Notes: generated from the sequence alone by a model not told the origin. A DNA stretch of 64,000 bases from Halococcus salsus (GCF_009900715.1 NZ_JAAAJC010000001.1:981216-1045215); one strand, 5' to 3'; shown: positions 41,444 through 50,321, counted from the first letter of the stretch. Translations and numbers: made by a program.

Positions 41444-43603
41444 TCACTCCCCGGTGTGCTCGTCCGATCCGTCCCCGGTGACCGTCTCGGCGTCGTCGAT
41501 CGCGGTGCCCGCCGTCCCCTCCGAGAGGTCGTAGGGCGAGAACGCCGCCTGCTCGTAGAGTTCGGTGAGGCGGCCGAGGGCGGCACCCCGACGGTCCCCG
41601 ACCGCGTTCCGGGCGGCGTCGAGGAACTCCCAGTGGGTGTAGGCCCCGCCGAGCCCGAGGTCGTTTCGGAGCTTCCGCCGGGTGGCCGCGTAGGCGGTGG
41701 CGACCGCGGCCGCCCGGTCCCCCGTGAACAGCTGGTGGTTCGCGGCGTCCAGGAGCGAACCCCAGTCCGCCGTGGTCTCGCCCGTGGACGACCCCCCCTC
41801 CGCGGCGGGGTCGGTCGTCGTCGACGCCTGATCGGCGTCGGAGCCGTCCCGGAGTCGGACGACGGCGTAACCGAGTCCCAGCACGAGGACGACCACCGGA
41901 ACGCCGACGTACCACGGATGCTCGGCGAGGAACGCCAGGAGCTCCGCGAGGAACGTCGGTGTGGGCTGGGCGGGGACGTCGATTCGGAGCCTCGTCCGCG
42001 CGGTGGAAGCCTCGAGACTCGTCCCGACGCCGGCGTAGCGCGCGCCGACCACGATCGGAACCGTTCCCGTGCGCCCGGCGAACACCGACTCCGGAACCGA
42101 GACGTTCGCGTCGTAGCTCCCGTTCTCGTCGGTGGTCACCGTCGTCGTGGTGGTGTCGTTGACCGCGAGCGCCACGGACTCGTTACGGACCGCTTGGTCA
42201 CCGTTCGTCGTGAGGCGACCCGCGAGGCGAACCACCGGCCCGCTCACGTTCGACCCGTTGACGGAGGTCTGCGTTGCGTCGACCGAGAGGGCCGTCGGCG
42301 TCGACCGAACGGTGAGGGGTATCGAGACGTTGTCCCGGGCGAGCGCACGGTCTTCGAGCGGGAGCGACACCCGAACGCTTCGCCGTCCGTCGTTCACCTC
42401 CTTCGGTAGCCGGGCCGAGAGCCGGAAGCCGCCGTTCGACGCCGTCCGCGCGCGGGTTCCGTCCTCGAATCGGAGCTCCTCGCCGTCGACCGAGACGGTG
42501 ACCGGCATCCCCCCCGCACCGATACCGTCGACGGCGAGGCTTCCGTTGACCGTCACCAGCCCACCGTAGCTCACCGCGTTCGAACCGCCGGTCGCCCGCA
42601 GGGTCGGTTCGACCTGGCGGATGTCGACGGGCACCGCGGTCTCGTTGCCGCTGTAGACCGAGCGGTTTCGCGGTAGGTACTGGAGCGTCACGCGCTCGGT
42701 ATCGAGCGGAGCCCGCGTCGGACGGTACGTGAGCCGGTAGACGCCTGTGGCGTTCGTCGTCGTGGTCCCACGGATCCGCCCGTCGACCCGAACACCAACG
42801 GTGCGGTCCGCGAGGCCGGTGCCGTTCGCGGCGGCGACGCGGCCGGTCACGCGAAGCGGCTCGCGGAAGGACATCACACGGTCCGCCCCCCGCGCGGTGA
42901 CCGTCGTGTTGCGGAACTGCTCGATCGAGAGCGATGCGGCGGTCGTGGTGACGTTCCGGCTCACGTTCCGGGTCGTCCGCGTCGCCGGGCTGAGGTCGCG
43001 TCCCGTCCCGTTGGCGATGGCCCCGTAGTTCCGCGTCAGGTTACCGCTCGTCCGGTTGATGTCCGTCGCCAGGGTCTGTGCCCGACGGGCCAGTCGACGC
43101 GCCCGCTGGGTATCGCTGTCGTTCCGGGCGTCGTTGTACGCCTCGACGGTGTTCCGAAATCGCCGAACCTTCGAGGCGTACTCGGTCTGGTTCTCCCTGG
43201 TGCGCTCGAACGCGTTCGTTCGGTTGTCCCCCGAGTCGCTCTCACGGGTGACGTTGACGTAGCCGCTCAGCCACTCCGGATACTCCCCGTCAGACTGGTT
43301 GCAGGCGTCGTACTCGCCGACGGTGAGCCCCTCCGAGCAGTTGACGACGGTCTGACTCAATCGACCCGAAAACCAGCTCTGGAGCTCCGAGACGTTGCCC
43401 GAGGAGTCCACCGATTCGGGGTCCTCCTGCTGGACGCTCGTGTCGTTCGCCGGTGACGCGCCGTTACCGCGCTGAGGAACGATTTCGCTCGCGTCCTCCG
43501 GCGATACCGACGGAACAGCACCCGCGACCGGAGCGCCCACAGCCGCGACCAGGAGCACGCCGACCCAGACCAGCACCCCGGCGCGACGGTGTGTGAAACC
43601 CAC
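41444..43603 (-). CDS. DUF4129 membrane protein with secreted Ig-like region
   Basis: This is a 719-residue protein. A signal peptide (RRAGVLVWVGVLLVAAVGAPVAGA) is followed by a helical extracellular region (~50-230) and beta-sandwich Ig/CARDB-like repeats (~240-560, such as VRVDGRIRGTTTTNATGVYRLTY). A transmembrane helix (~585-610) and a cytoplasmic DUF4129 domain (LLDAANHQLFTGDRAAAVATAY, LRNDLGLGGAYTHWEFL) complete it. Many Asn-X-Ser/Thr sites fit N-glycosylation. I chose GTG at 43603 because it puts the signal at the N-terminus; the frame runs open to 43750. It is 140 bases upstream of DUF58. Confidence 0.85.
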   Translation of the reverse strand: MGFTHRRAGVLVWVGVLLVAAVGAPVAGAVPSVSPEDASEIVPQRGNGASPANDTSVQQEDPESVDSSGNVSELQSWFSGRLSQTVVNCSEGLTVGEYDACNQSDGEYPEWLSGYVNVTRESDSGDNRTNAFERTRENQTEYASKVRRFRNTVEAYNDARNDSDTQRARRLARRAQTLATDINRTSGNLTRNYGAIANGTGRDLSPATRTTRNVSRNVTTTAASLSIEQFRNTTVTARGADRVMSFREPLRVTGRVAAANGTGLADRTVGVRVDGRIRGTTTTNATGVYRLTYRPTRAPLDTERVTLQYLPRNRSVYSGNETAVPVDIRQVEPTLRATGGSNAVSYGGLVTVNGSLAVDGIGAGGMPVTVSVDGEELRFEDGTRARTASNGGFRLSARLPKEVNDGRRSVRVSLPLEDRALARDNVSIPLTVRSTPTALSVDATQTSVNGSNVSGPVVRLAGRLTTNGDQAVRNESVALAVNDTTTTTVTTDENGSYDANVSVPESVFAGRTGTVPIVVGARYAGVGTSLEASTARTRLRIDVPAQPTPTFLAELLAFLAEHPWYVGVPVVVLVLGLGYAVVRLRDGSDADQASTTTDPAAEGGSSTGETTADWGSLLDAANHQLFTGDRAAAVATAYAATRRKLRNDLGLGGAYTHWEFLDAARNAVGDRRGAALGRLTELYEQAAFSPYDLSEGTAGTAIDDAETVTGDGSDEHTGE

Positions 43604-43732
43604 ACTGACGAGTCTCAATGCCCGGATAAAACTGCTTTCCTTCGTTTCGAAAAAAGAGGATGAAACCCCCCCCCAGGTGGCGGGCGAACTGGTCCGCGAA
43701 CGCGTCTCGACCACCGGGGCCGGAGGGCGACG

Positions 43733-43740
43733 TTTATCAC
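43733..43740 (+). promoter_or_regulatory. Putative TATA box of the acyl-CoA dehydrogenase gene
   Basis: TTTATCAC is centred 27 bases before the ATG at 43764, the spacing of a leaderless transcript. Confidence 0.5.
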
Positions 43741-43763
43741 GCACTATCACCGACTACTCGGGG

Positions 43764-45539
43764 ATGACGTCGGACCCGATCGACTACGCGCGTCTCGACG
43801 AGGGGCGGGAGTGCAACTACTGGGAGCTCGACCGGACTCTCCAGTTCGAGGCGCGGCGAGTCTACCCGGACGACGAGTTCGAGTGGGCCGAGGCGCTCCT
43901 CTCGGCGTTCGGCGAGCGCCTGGGTCACGAGATGGCCGACACCGCCGACCGGATCGACGAGGCGGGCCACGAACTCCGGTCGTTCGACAAGTACGGCGAC
44001 CGACTGAACGAGGTCGAGTACCACCCCTCGATGCGCGACCAGGAACGGATCGCCTACGAGGAGTTCCGGGTCACACACGACGCGTTCCACGCCCCACCCG
44101 GTCGGGAATCACCCGTCGGGCTCTGTCACCCGCTGACGATGCAGGCATTGCTCTCGTACGTCGACATCGGCTTTTGCTGTCCCGTCTCGATGACCACGGG
44201 GGTCGCCATCGTGCTCGATCGGTTCGACGACGGACGGCTCGACGAGTATTTCGACGGGTTGACGGCCGCGACCCTCGACGACCACATCGAAGGCGCGATG
44301 TTCCTCACCGAGGAGCAGGGCGGTTCCGACGTCGGCGCGAACGAGGTACGCGCCGAGCCGACCGACGAGGCGGGCGTCTACGAACTCCACGGCGAGAAGT
44401 GGTTCTGCTCGAACATCGACGCCGAGGGCGCGCTCGCGCTCGCGCGGACACCCGACGCGCCCAACGGTGTCGCGGGGCTCTCGCTCTTCCTCGTGCCGCG
44501 CACCAAACCCGATGGCGAGGTCAACGACTCGCACTTCCGTCGGCTCAAGGACAAACTGGGAACTATCTCCGTGCCGACCGGCGAGATCGAGTTCCAGGGT
44601 GCGGCGGCGTATCTCGTCGGCGAGGAGGGACGCGGCTTCAAGTACATGTCCGAGATGATGAACTACGAGCGCCTCACGAACGCGATGGGCGCGGTCGGTG
44701 TGATGGGACGGGCGCTGCTGGAGGCGGAGGTCCGTGCCGCACGACGCGAAGCGTTCGGCAACCCGATCGACGAGTACCCGCTGATGCGACGCGATCTGGT
44801 GGGGATGGCCGTCGACTACGAGGCCGCCGCCGCGTTCTCGTTCGAGGCCGTACGACTCCTCGACGAACGCGAACGGGCGGGCGACGACTCGGCGGCCTAC
44901 AAACTGCTGCGGCTGTTCGTTCCGGTCGCGAAGTACAGGACCGCCCGAATGTCGGTCGAGACCACCTCGTACGCGATGGAGGTCCTCGGCGGAAACGGCT
45001 ACGTCCGCGAGCACACCACCGAACGGCTCCTGCGCGACGCCCAGGTCCTCCCGATCTGGGAGGGGCCCTCGAACGTCCTCGGGCTCGACGTCCTCCGCGC
45101 GCTGAACCGCGAGAACGCCCACGAGGCGCTCCTCCCGTACGTCGAAGGGAAGCTCGACGGGGTCGACCATCCGGCGCTGGAGTCGACGGTCGAGACGGTC
45201 GAATCGAGGTACGGGGAGCTCCAGGACGCGCTGGGAACGCTCGCGACGGAGGACGAGGCGTTCGCCCAGTATCACGCCAAGCGGCTCGCGGACCTCGTCT
45301 TCGACGTGGTGACGGGAGCGCTGTTGCTCGAAGAGGCGCAGTGGGCGATCGATACGGCGCAGGACGGTCGGAAGGCGCTCGTCGCCCGGCGATTCGTCGA
45401 GACCCGGTTCGGCGACGCGAGCTACGGGATCGCCGCCGACGAGCGCTTCGGGATGGCTGACGAGCAGTTCACCGCGGTCGTCAGGTACGGCTCCGTCGAG
45501 CCGGCGACGCTGCTCGACGGGATGGCCCCCGCCGAGTGA
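43764..45539 (+). CDS. Acyl-CoA dehydrogenase, AidB-like
   Basis: This 591-residue FAD flavoprotein is longer than classical acyl-CoA dehydrogenases and has the extra N- and C-terminal helical domains of the AidB/long-chain branch. The FAD/substrate motifs FLTEEQGGSDVGANEVRA and EKWFCSN, and MEVLGGNGYVREHTTERLLRDAQVLPIWEGPSNV, are clear; the latter contains the catalytic Glu region. Likely roles are beta-oxidation of a branched or unusual acyl-CoA; DNA-damage protection as in E. coli AidB is not implied. The long frame from 43593 is an upstream extension; ATG 43764 follows the TATA box. Confidence 0.9.
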   Translation: MTSDPIDYARLDEGRECNYWELDRTLQFEARRVYPDDEFEWAEALLSAFGERLGHEMADTADRIDEAGHELRSFDKYGDRLNEVEYHPSMRDQERIAYEEFRVTHDAFHAPPGRESPVGLCHPLTMQALLSYVDIGFCCPVSMTTGVAIVLDRFDDGRLDEYFDGLTAATLDDHIEGAMFLTEEQGGSDVGANEVRAEPTDEAGVYELHGEKWFCSNIDAEGALALARTPDAPNGVAGLSLFLVPRTKPDGEVNDSHFRRLKDKLGTISVPTGEIEFQGAAAYLVGEEGRGFKYMSEMMNYERLTNAMGAVGVMGRALLEAEVRAARREAFGNPIDEYPLMRRDLVGMAVDYEAAAAFSFEAVRLLDERERAGDDSAAYKLLRLFVPVAKYRTARMSVETTSYAMEVLGGNGYVREHTTERLLRDAQVLPIWEGPSNVLGLDVLRALNRENAHEALLPYVEGKLDGVDHPALESTVETVESRYGELQDALGTLATEDEAFAQYHAKRLADLVFDVVTGALLLEEAQWAIDTAQDGRKALVARRFVETRFGDASYGIAADERFGMADEQFTAVVRYGSVEPATLLDGMAPAE

Positions 45540-45548
45540 CGACACGTT

Positions 45549-47642
45549 CTACCGATCCCGTCCGAGCCGACGCGCGGCGAGACCCGCGACCCCGGCGAGC
45601 GCGGCGAGGACACCGAACCCGGGGCCGTCGGTCGCGGTCGTCTCACTGCTCGCGTTCCCGCCGCTCCCGTTCGTGTCGCCGTTTGCGCTCGCCCCGGAAC
45701 CACCCGTTCGAGCGCTCGTCGCGGGGGCTCCCGCGCTCGTTTCCGCGCCGGTGGCCGCTCGGGACGTGTCGGTCGCGGCGCTCGTGCGGCGGTCCGTGAC
45801 TGCGCCCGTCGTTCCCGACCCGGTCGTCGGGCCGGCCGTCGAGCTCGTCGATGCCGTCCCGGTCGCCTCCGTCGCGGCCGTCGCGTTTTGCGTTCCCGCC
45901 GCAGTGTCGGACGCGGCCTCGCCCTCGGCGGCCGTGATCCGGTGGACCGCCCCGCCGAGGTCGCCGGCGGAGGTCAGCGCGTAGAGGTCGCCGGTCTCGT
46001 CGCGACCGATGGCGATGAGGTAGCCCTCCACCGCGCCGCTCTCGGCACCCGCGATCCGAAGCTTCGAGAAGTCCCACTGGCCGTCCTCGGTCGGGGTCGC
46101 GGCGAACAGCGACCCGCGTGGGTTCCCCTTCTGGCTGTAGTCGCCGAAGACGTACTTGCCTTCGAGCCCGGGGATCGCGTCGTTCCCGTAGATGTAGCCG
46201 CCGACCACCGAGATGCCGATGAACTCGCCGTCGCGCTGGTGCGGGTACTCGACGACCGGGTCCCGGAGGGGCTCGCCCCCGCGGACGTCGGGCGGCGTCG
46301 AGTCGGGGCACTCGTCCGGAACATCGCTCACGTTCTCGGTTCCGAAGCAGTGGGTGCCCTCCCGGACGTTCCAGCCGTAGTTGCCGCCCTTCACCACCCT
46401 GTTGACCTCCTCGTACCGGCTCTGTCCGACGTCGGCGACGTAGAGCTCGCCGTTCGAGAAGCCCATTCGCCACGGGTTGCGAAAGCCCCAGGCGTAGTGC
46501 TCGTCGAGGCCCTCCTCGCCCACCAGTGGGTTGTCCTCGGGGATGCCATAGGGTTTGCCGTCCGACTCGCCGTCGACGTCGATCCGGAGGACGCTCCCCA
46601 GCAGGTTCTCGGTGACGTCCTGGCCGTTGCCGCCCCCGTTCGCCTCGTACCAGTCCTCGGCGTGCCCCGGTCCCATGTCCTTCGGGCTGCCGCCGTCGCC
46701 GTAGGAGGCGTAGAGGTAGCCGTCCGGGCCGAAGGTTATCGCGCCGCCGTTGTGGTACGGCGTCGGTTCGTCGATGGCGAGCAGCACGCGTTCGGAGTCG
46801 GGATCGGCGTGTTCGCCGTCCTCGTCCACGGTGAACTCGGCGAGGACCTCCGTGTGGGAGAACTCCGCCGGCGCGTCGTCGGCGAGCGGGGCGCTGTAGC
46901 GCAGGTAGAACCGGCCGTTGTCCGCGAACTCGGGGTGGAAGGCGATACCGAGCAGCCCCCGCTCGGCGGTGAGCTCGGCCAGCCGGTCGCCCACGTCGAG
47001 GAACGGCTCCTCGCGCAGTCCGTCGTCGGTGTGGACGTAGACCTGGCCCGGGAGGTCGAGCACGAACCGCCGACCGTCGCCCGGCGGGGCGGCGAAGTCC
47101 GTCGGCACCTCGAACCCACCGGCGATCCGGTCGAGGGCCACCGTCGGTCCCTCGGGGACGACGGGTTCGCTGTCGCTCTCGGTGGTGGTCTCGGTCACGG
47201 TCTCGTTTCCGAAGCTGATCGCCCCACGCATCGACCCCTCGTGTGGCTCACAGACGTACTCGGCCATCGCCTCGCTCGCGGTGAACGTGAGGCTCTGGCT
47301 CTCGCCCTCCTCGCTCATCACGGACGTGCGTTCGAGGACGCCGCCGTCGTCGTCGAGCAGCGCGAGGTTGTGGCCGAAACCGTCGAGGTTCGTCCACGTG
47401 ATCCGATACTCCTGGCCCGCTTCGAGCCGGAGCGTCGGATTCGTCTCGTCGGCGATTTCCTCGGGGGATCGCCCCCGCCAGCCGGCGATCTCCCCCCCGA
47501 GCTCGATGGTCGATGCGGTCTGTGCCCGTCCGCCCGCGCTCGCGAGATAGCCCGCCCCCGCGAGCGCGCCGGTCGCGCCGAGCAGCCGACGGCGGGAGAG
47601 CCACACGCCGTCGTCCCGGTCGTTCGCGTTCCCTCGTGTCAT
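45549..47642 (-). CDS. Cupredoxin - PQQ-type sugar dehydrogenase, Tat-exported with PGF-CTERM
   Basis: This is a 697-residue surface enzyme. The Tat signal is SRRRLLGATGALAGAGYLAS (~16-35). Residues ~40-145 form a cupredoxin with type 1 copper ligands His in GHNLALL and Cys, His and Met in CEPHEGSM. Residues ~160-560 form a six-bladed propeller of the soluble aldose dehydrogenase family (ERGLLGIAFHPEF, TPYHNGGAITFGPDGYLY, WGFRNPWRM). A ~100-residue Thr/Ser/Ala stalk and the PGF-CTERM anchor (GPGFGVLAALAG, then RR) end it. Electrons from sugar oxidation could pass to the fused copper domain. ATG 47642 is preferred over the upstream 47678. Confidence 0.9.
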   Translation of the reverse strand: MTRGNANDRDDGVWLSRRRLLGATGALAGAGYLASAGGRAQTASTIELGGEIAGWRGRSPEEIADETNPTLRLEAGQEYRITWTNLDGFGHNLALLDDDGGVLERTSVMSEEGESQSLTFTASEAMAEYVCEPHEGSMRGAISFGNETVTETTTESDSEPVVPEGPTVALDRIAGGFEVPTDFAAPPGDGRRFVLDLPGQVYVHTDDGLREEPFLDVGDRLAELTAERGLLGIAFHPEFADNGRFYLRYSAPLADDAPAEFSHTEVLAEFTVDEDGEHADPDSERVLLAIDEPTPYHNGGAITFGPDGYLYASYGDGGSPKDMGPGHAEDWYEANGGGNGQDVTENLLGSVLRIDVDGESDGKPYGIPEDNPLVGEEGLDEHYAWGFRNPWRMGFSNGELYVADVGQSRYEEVNRVVKGGNYGWNVREGTHCFGTENVSDVPDECPDSTPPDVRGGEPLRDPVVEYPHQRDGEFIGISVVGGYIYGNDAIPGLEGKYVFGDYSQKGNPRGSLFAATPTEDGQWDFSKLRIAGAESGAVEGYLIAIGRDETGDLYALTSAGDLGGAVHRITAAEGEAASDTAAGTQNATAATEATGTASTSSTAGPTTGSGTTGAVTDRRTSAATDTSRAATGAETSAGAPATSARTGGSGASANGDTNGSGGNASSETTATDGPGFGVLAALAGVAGLAARRLGRDR

Positions 47643-47752
47643 TAGTGATCGTTCTATCCGATGCGAGTGGACGTTCACTCAAAGTCGTACCGAAGCGAGT
47701 CGCATTGCCCCCGCCGTCGGGAGACGAAAAATTCGGCTAACGGCGACCGGGA

Positions 47753-48589
47753 TTACGTCTGCGTTCGCGAGAGCGAGCCGTGCGCCGCGCTCGCGATCTC
47801 CTCGGCGCTCGCGCCCTCGAAGCGGTCGTCGGCGAGCAGGAGTCGGAGCCGCGGTCGGCCGACGTCGATCGGGACCTTCTCGGTCGTGATCAGCCCCTGC
47901 TGTTCGAGCGTGGTCTTCATCCGCGAGAACGTCGCCTTGCTCGCGACGCCGACGTCCTCGCCCCACTTCGAGATGTCGTAGAGCAGCGCCTCGTGTTTGG
48001 CCGCCACGAGCAGGCTCGCGCCGACCTCGTCGAGTCCCTCGTTCCCACTGCCGCGGGCGGTTCGGAGCGCGGTGACCATCGTCCGGAAGTCGGTCTCGAC
48101 CTCCGGGCCGAACGCCTCGGTCAGCGACTCCTCGACCTGCGAGCGCGCCGGCGTCCGGAGGCCGAACTCGTCGCTGCGCTCCCAGCTCCCCTGCCAGTGT
48201 TCGTTCGCCTCGTCGACGAACGTCGTGTCGTCGGTCGCCAGCCCCGCGGTGTACCGGCCCGCGGGGACCAGGGAGACGAGCTGGTCGTCGGTGACGACCA
48301 GTCCGGTTCCGACGGGCTCGTCGCTCGTCCGGAGTTCGAGCGTGCCGGCCTCGACGAGCTCCGCCGCCGTGCTTGCGAGAACGAAGTCGCTGCGTACCCC
48401 TTTCAGCACCGACTCCGCCGCGAGCAACCGCACCGTCGGCGAGTCGTCCAACTCTCCCAGAACGTCGAGAAGCGCTTCGGTCGTCTCGTTGTCGACGCCG
48501 ACGACGAAGGTCTCCCCCGATTCGTTTCCGAGGATACGTTCGAAGAGCTCGGTTTTCGACGCCACCACACTATTTGAGGCTGCGGTCAT
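47753..48589 (-). CDS. TbsP-like transcriptional regulator (second copy)
   Basis: This 278-residue paralogue of the protein at 3685-4515 shares TVRLLAAESVLKG, LGLVVTDDQLVSLV-type strands, the LLVAAKHEALLYDISKWGEDVGVASKATFSRMKT winged-helix region and the LIxTEKVPIDVGRPRLRLLL C-terminal block. TbsP is a haloarchaeal regulator reported to act with TrmB on carbon metabolism genes. It is divergent from the copper-protein gene across 459 bases and follows (same strand, upstream) nothing nearby, so it appears monocistronic. Targets are unknown. Confidence 0.72.
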   Translation of the reverse strand: MTAASNSVVASKTELFERILGNESGETFVVGVDNETTEALLDVLGELDDSPTVRLLAAESVLKGVRSDFVLASTAAELVEAGTLELRTSDEPVGTGLVVTDDQLVSLVPAGRYTAGLATDDTTFVDEANEHWQGSWERSDEFGLRTPARSQVEESLTEAFGPEVETDFRTMVTALRTARGSGNEGLDEVGASLLVAAKHEALLYDISKWGEDVGVASKATFSRMKTTLEQQGLITTEKVPIDVGRPRLRLLLADDRFEGASAEEIASAAHGSLSRTQT

Positions 48590-49048
48590 GCCGAAACATA
48601 CGGTCCCATCGCATAGGAACCTTTTGGCTTCGGACGGCCGCTATCCGGCCACATCGACGGGACTCGTCGTTCACGATCCATCGGGTGCGTCGTGCGCTAT
48701 CGCGTCTCGCCACTGACGCGCCGGACTCGCGAACACGTCGCCGCGATCCGAACCATACGTCCGACGTGGCCACCGCGTGTCGTGGTTTTCGGTGGTGGGA
48801 CCGACGGAAGTGATACCGACCGACCCGATCGACGGTTCGGTCTCCCGACGGCGTCGTCGGCGATACCGAACGACTCCCAGGTCGATGTCGTCGATCCCGG
48901 TCGCGACCGGACGGACGATCGCCAGTGAAGCCTCGTTTTCCAAAACATAGTCCCGGCACGTTTTCGGATCGTTCGGTCGGGGACGTCCGTCGTTCGGTGG
49001 TCGTTACCCACAACGCAGGAAAACCGTCGTGCCCTCAAACGACGTGCA
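48590..49048. other. 459-base gap without a supported gene
   Basis: Only short frames occur, the longest a 90-residue minus-strand frame (48671-48943) with an Arg-rich, unconvincing composition and no start signal. Both ends are near divergent gene starts, so promoters for the TbsP-like and copper-protein genes should lie here. An inverted repeat CGTCGT-N8-ACGACG sits at 49025-49044. No tRNA, rRNA or hairpin RNA was recognised. Confidence 0.5.
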
Positions 49049-49387
49049 ATGGTAGTTCAGCAGATCGGTCTGAGCGACGAGATGGAAACGTGCGTCGACA
49101 CCTGTATCGAGGCCGCGGAGGTCTGTGAGTGGTGCGCCGACGAGTGTGCGGGTCACGGCGAGGAGATGAGCGAGTGTCTCCGACTCTGCCGGGACGTCGC
49201 CGACCTCGCCTCGCTGTGTGCCCGGCTGTGCGTCCGCGACTCCGCGTTCAGCTCCCAGGTCGCCGAGGCCTGTGCCGAGGCGTGTGAGGCCTGTGCCGAG
49301 GAGTGCGAGCAACACGACCACGACCACTGCCAGGCCTGCGCCGAGGTCCTGCCCCGCTGTGCGGAGACCTGCCGGAACATGGCCTGA
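49049..49387 (+). CDS. Cys-rich four-helix copper-binding protein (DUF326/Csp-like)
   Basis: This 112-residue protein has 17 cysteines, mostly in CxxxC and CxxC spacing along helices (CVDTCIEAAEVCEWCADEC, CAEACEACAEEC and CQACAEVLPRC in order), and an HDHDH patch. This is the pattern of four-helix-bundle copper storage proteins (Csp/DUF326), where inward-facing Cys bind many Cu(I) ions. There is no signal peptide, so it is a cytosolic type. It starts at the first ATG after the 459-base gap. Confidence 0.88.
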   Translation: MVVQQIGLSDEMETCVDTCIEAAEVCEWCADECAGHGEEMSECLRLCRDVADLASLCARLCVRDSAFSSQVAEACAEACEACAEECEQHDHDHCQACAEVLPRCAETCRNMA

Positions 49388-49414
49388 ACACGGGTTCGAG
49401 CGACGAGGACCTTC

Positions 49415-50242
49415 TCAGTGAGGGATGTCGAAGATCCCGCCCATCCAGTCGGGTGCATTTGGCTCGTAGACCGCCCGGTCCCGATCCAGGTCGGTGAGAC
49501 GTCGGTGGTCCGCCTCCTCTAGCTCCCAGTCGAAGACCGCGAGGTTGGCTTCGAGGTGCTCCGCCGACCCGGACCCGGGGATGGTCGCGACGCCGCGCTC
49601 GAACGCCCACCGGAGGACGACCTGAGCCGGCGTTCTGTCGTACTTTTCAGCGAGCTCCCCGACGACTTCCTCGTCGAACACCTCCGTTCGTGCGAGCGGC
49701 GCGGAGGCCTCCACGACGACGTCGGTCTCCTCGCAGTACTCGACGAGGTCGGGCCGCTGGAACCACGGGTGGAACTCGATCTGGTTGAGGGCGATCGGAA
49801 CGTCCGAGATGTGGTTCGCGTTGCTGAGCTGGTAGGTGCTGAAGTTCGAGACGCCCACGTTCCGGACCTTCCCCTCCTCGTGGAGCGTCCCCATCGCGTC
49901 GAGGGTCTCGCGTAGCGAGATCGCGGGGTTCGGCCAGTGGACCAGATAGAGGTCGAGGTACGCCGTCCCGAGCCGGTCGAGCGAGTCCTCGCAGGCCTCG
50001 ATCACCGACTCGTAGTGGAGGTTCGCGGGACGGACCTTCGAGGTGAGGAAGAGGTCCTCGCGCTCCTCGTCGGCGATGGCCTCGCCGATCTCGGTCTCGT
50101 TGCCGTAGGCTTCGGCCGTGTTGAGGCGGGTGTAGCCGATGTCGAGGGCGGTTCGGACGGCTTCGGTGCCGAGCCCGCCGGTACCGAGCCCGACCATCGG
50201 TAGTTCGTCGCCGCTCGGGAGGGGTCTGGATGGAACAGCCAC
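49415..50242 (-). CDS. Aldo/keto reductase with Asn in place of the catalytic Asp
   Basis: This 275-residue AKR barrel reduces aldehydes or ketones with NADPH in its family. Lys of TSKV and His of LVHWP are intact. The usual DTAxxYGNE motif reads NTAEAYGNE, so the tetrad Asp is Asn (codon AAC instead of GAC). The C-terminal NADP-binding block (TIPGSGSAEHLEANL) is present. Asp-to-Asn in this position reduces activity in studied AKRs, so function may be altered. It is divergent from the nucleoside hydrolase gene (101-base gap). Confidence 0.88.
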   Translation of the reverse strand: MAVPSRPLPSGDELPMVGLGTGGLGTEAVRTALDIGYTRLNTAEAYGNETEIGEAIADEEREDLFLTSKVRPANLHYESVIEACEDSLDRLGTAYLDLYLVHWPNPAISLRETLDAMGTLHEEGKVRNVGVSNFSTYQLSNANHISDVPIALNQIEFHPWFQRPDLVEYCEETDVVVEASAPLARTEVFDEEVVGELAEKYDRTPAQVVLRWAFERGVATIPGSGSAEHLEANLAVFDWELEEADHRRLTDLDRDRAVYEPNAPDWMGGIFDIPH

Positions 50243-50313
50243 AGCCGCGAAACGCAGGGGGCGGTATTAGTCGTTCCCCACCCCCTCGCACTCGGACCCC
50301 GCGGAGTGGATGG

Positions 50314-50321
50314 CTATTTAC
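50314..50321 (+). promoter_or_regulatory. Putative TATA box of the nucleoside hydrolase gene
   Basis: CTATTTAC lies ~27 bases before the ATG at 50344, consistent with a leaderless transcript. Confidence 0.5.

Noticed and set aside
48671-48943. 90-residue minus-strand frame in the 459-base gap
   Set aside because: Arg-run composition, no start signal and no domain; alternative frames are equally open, so coding is not supported.
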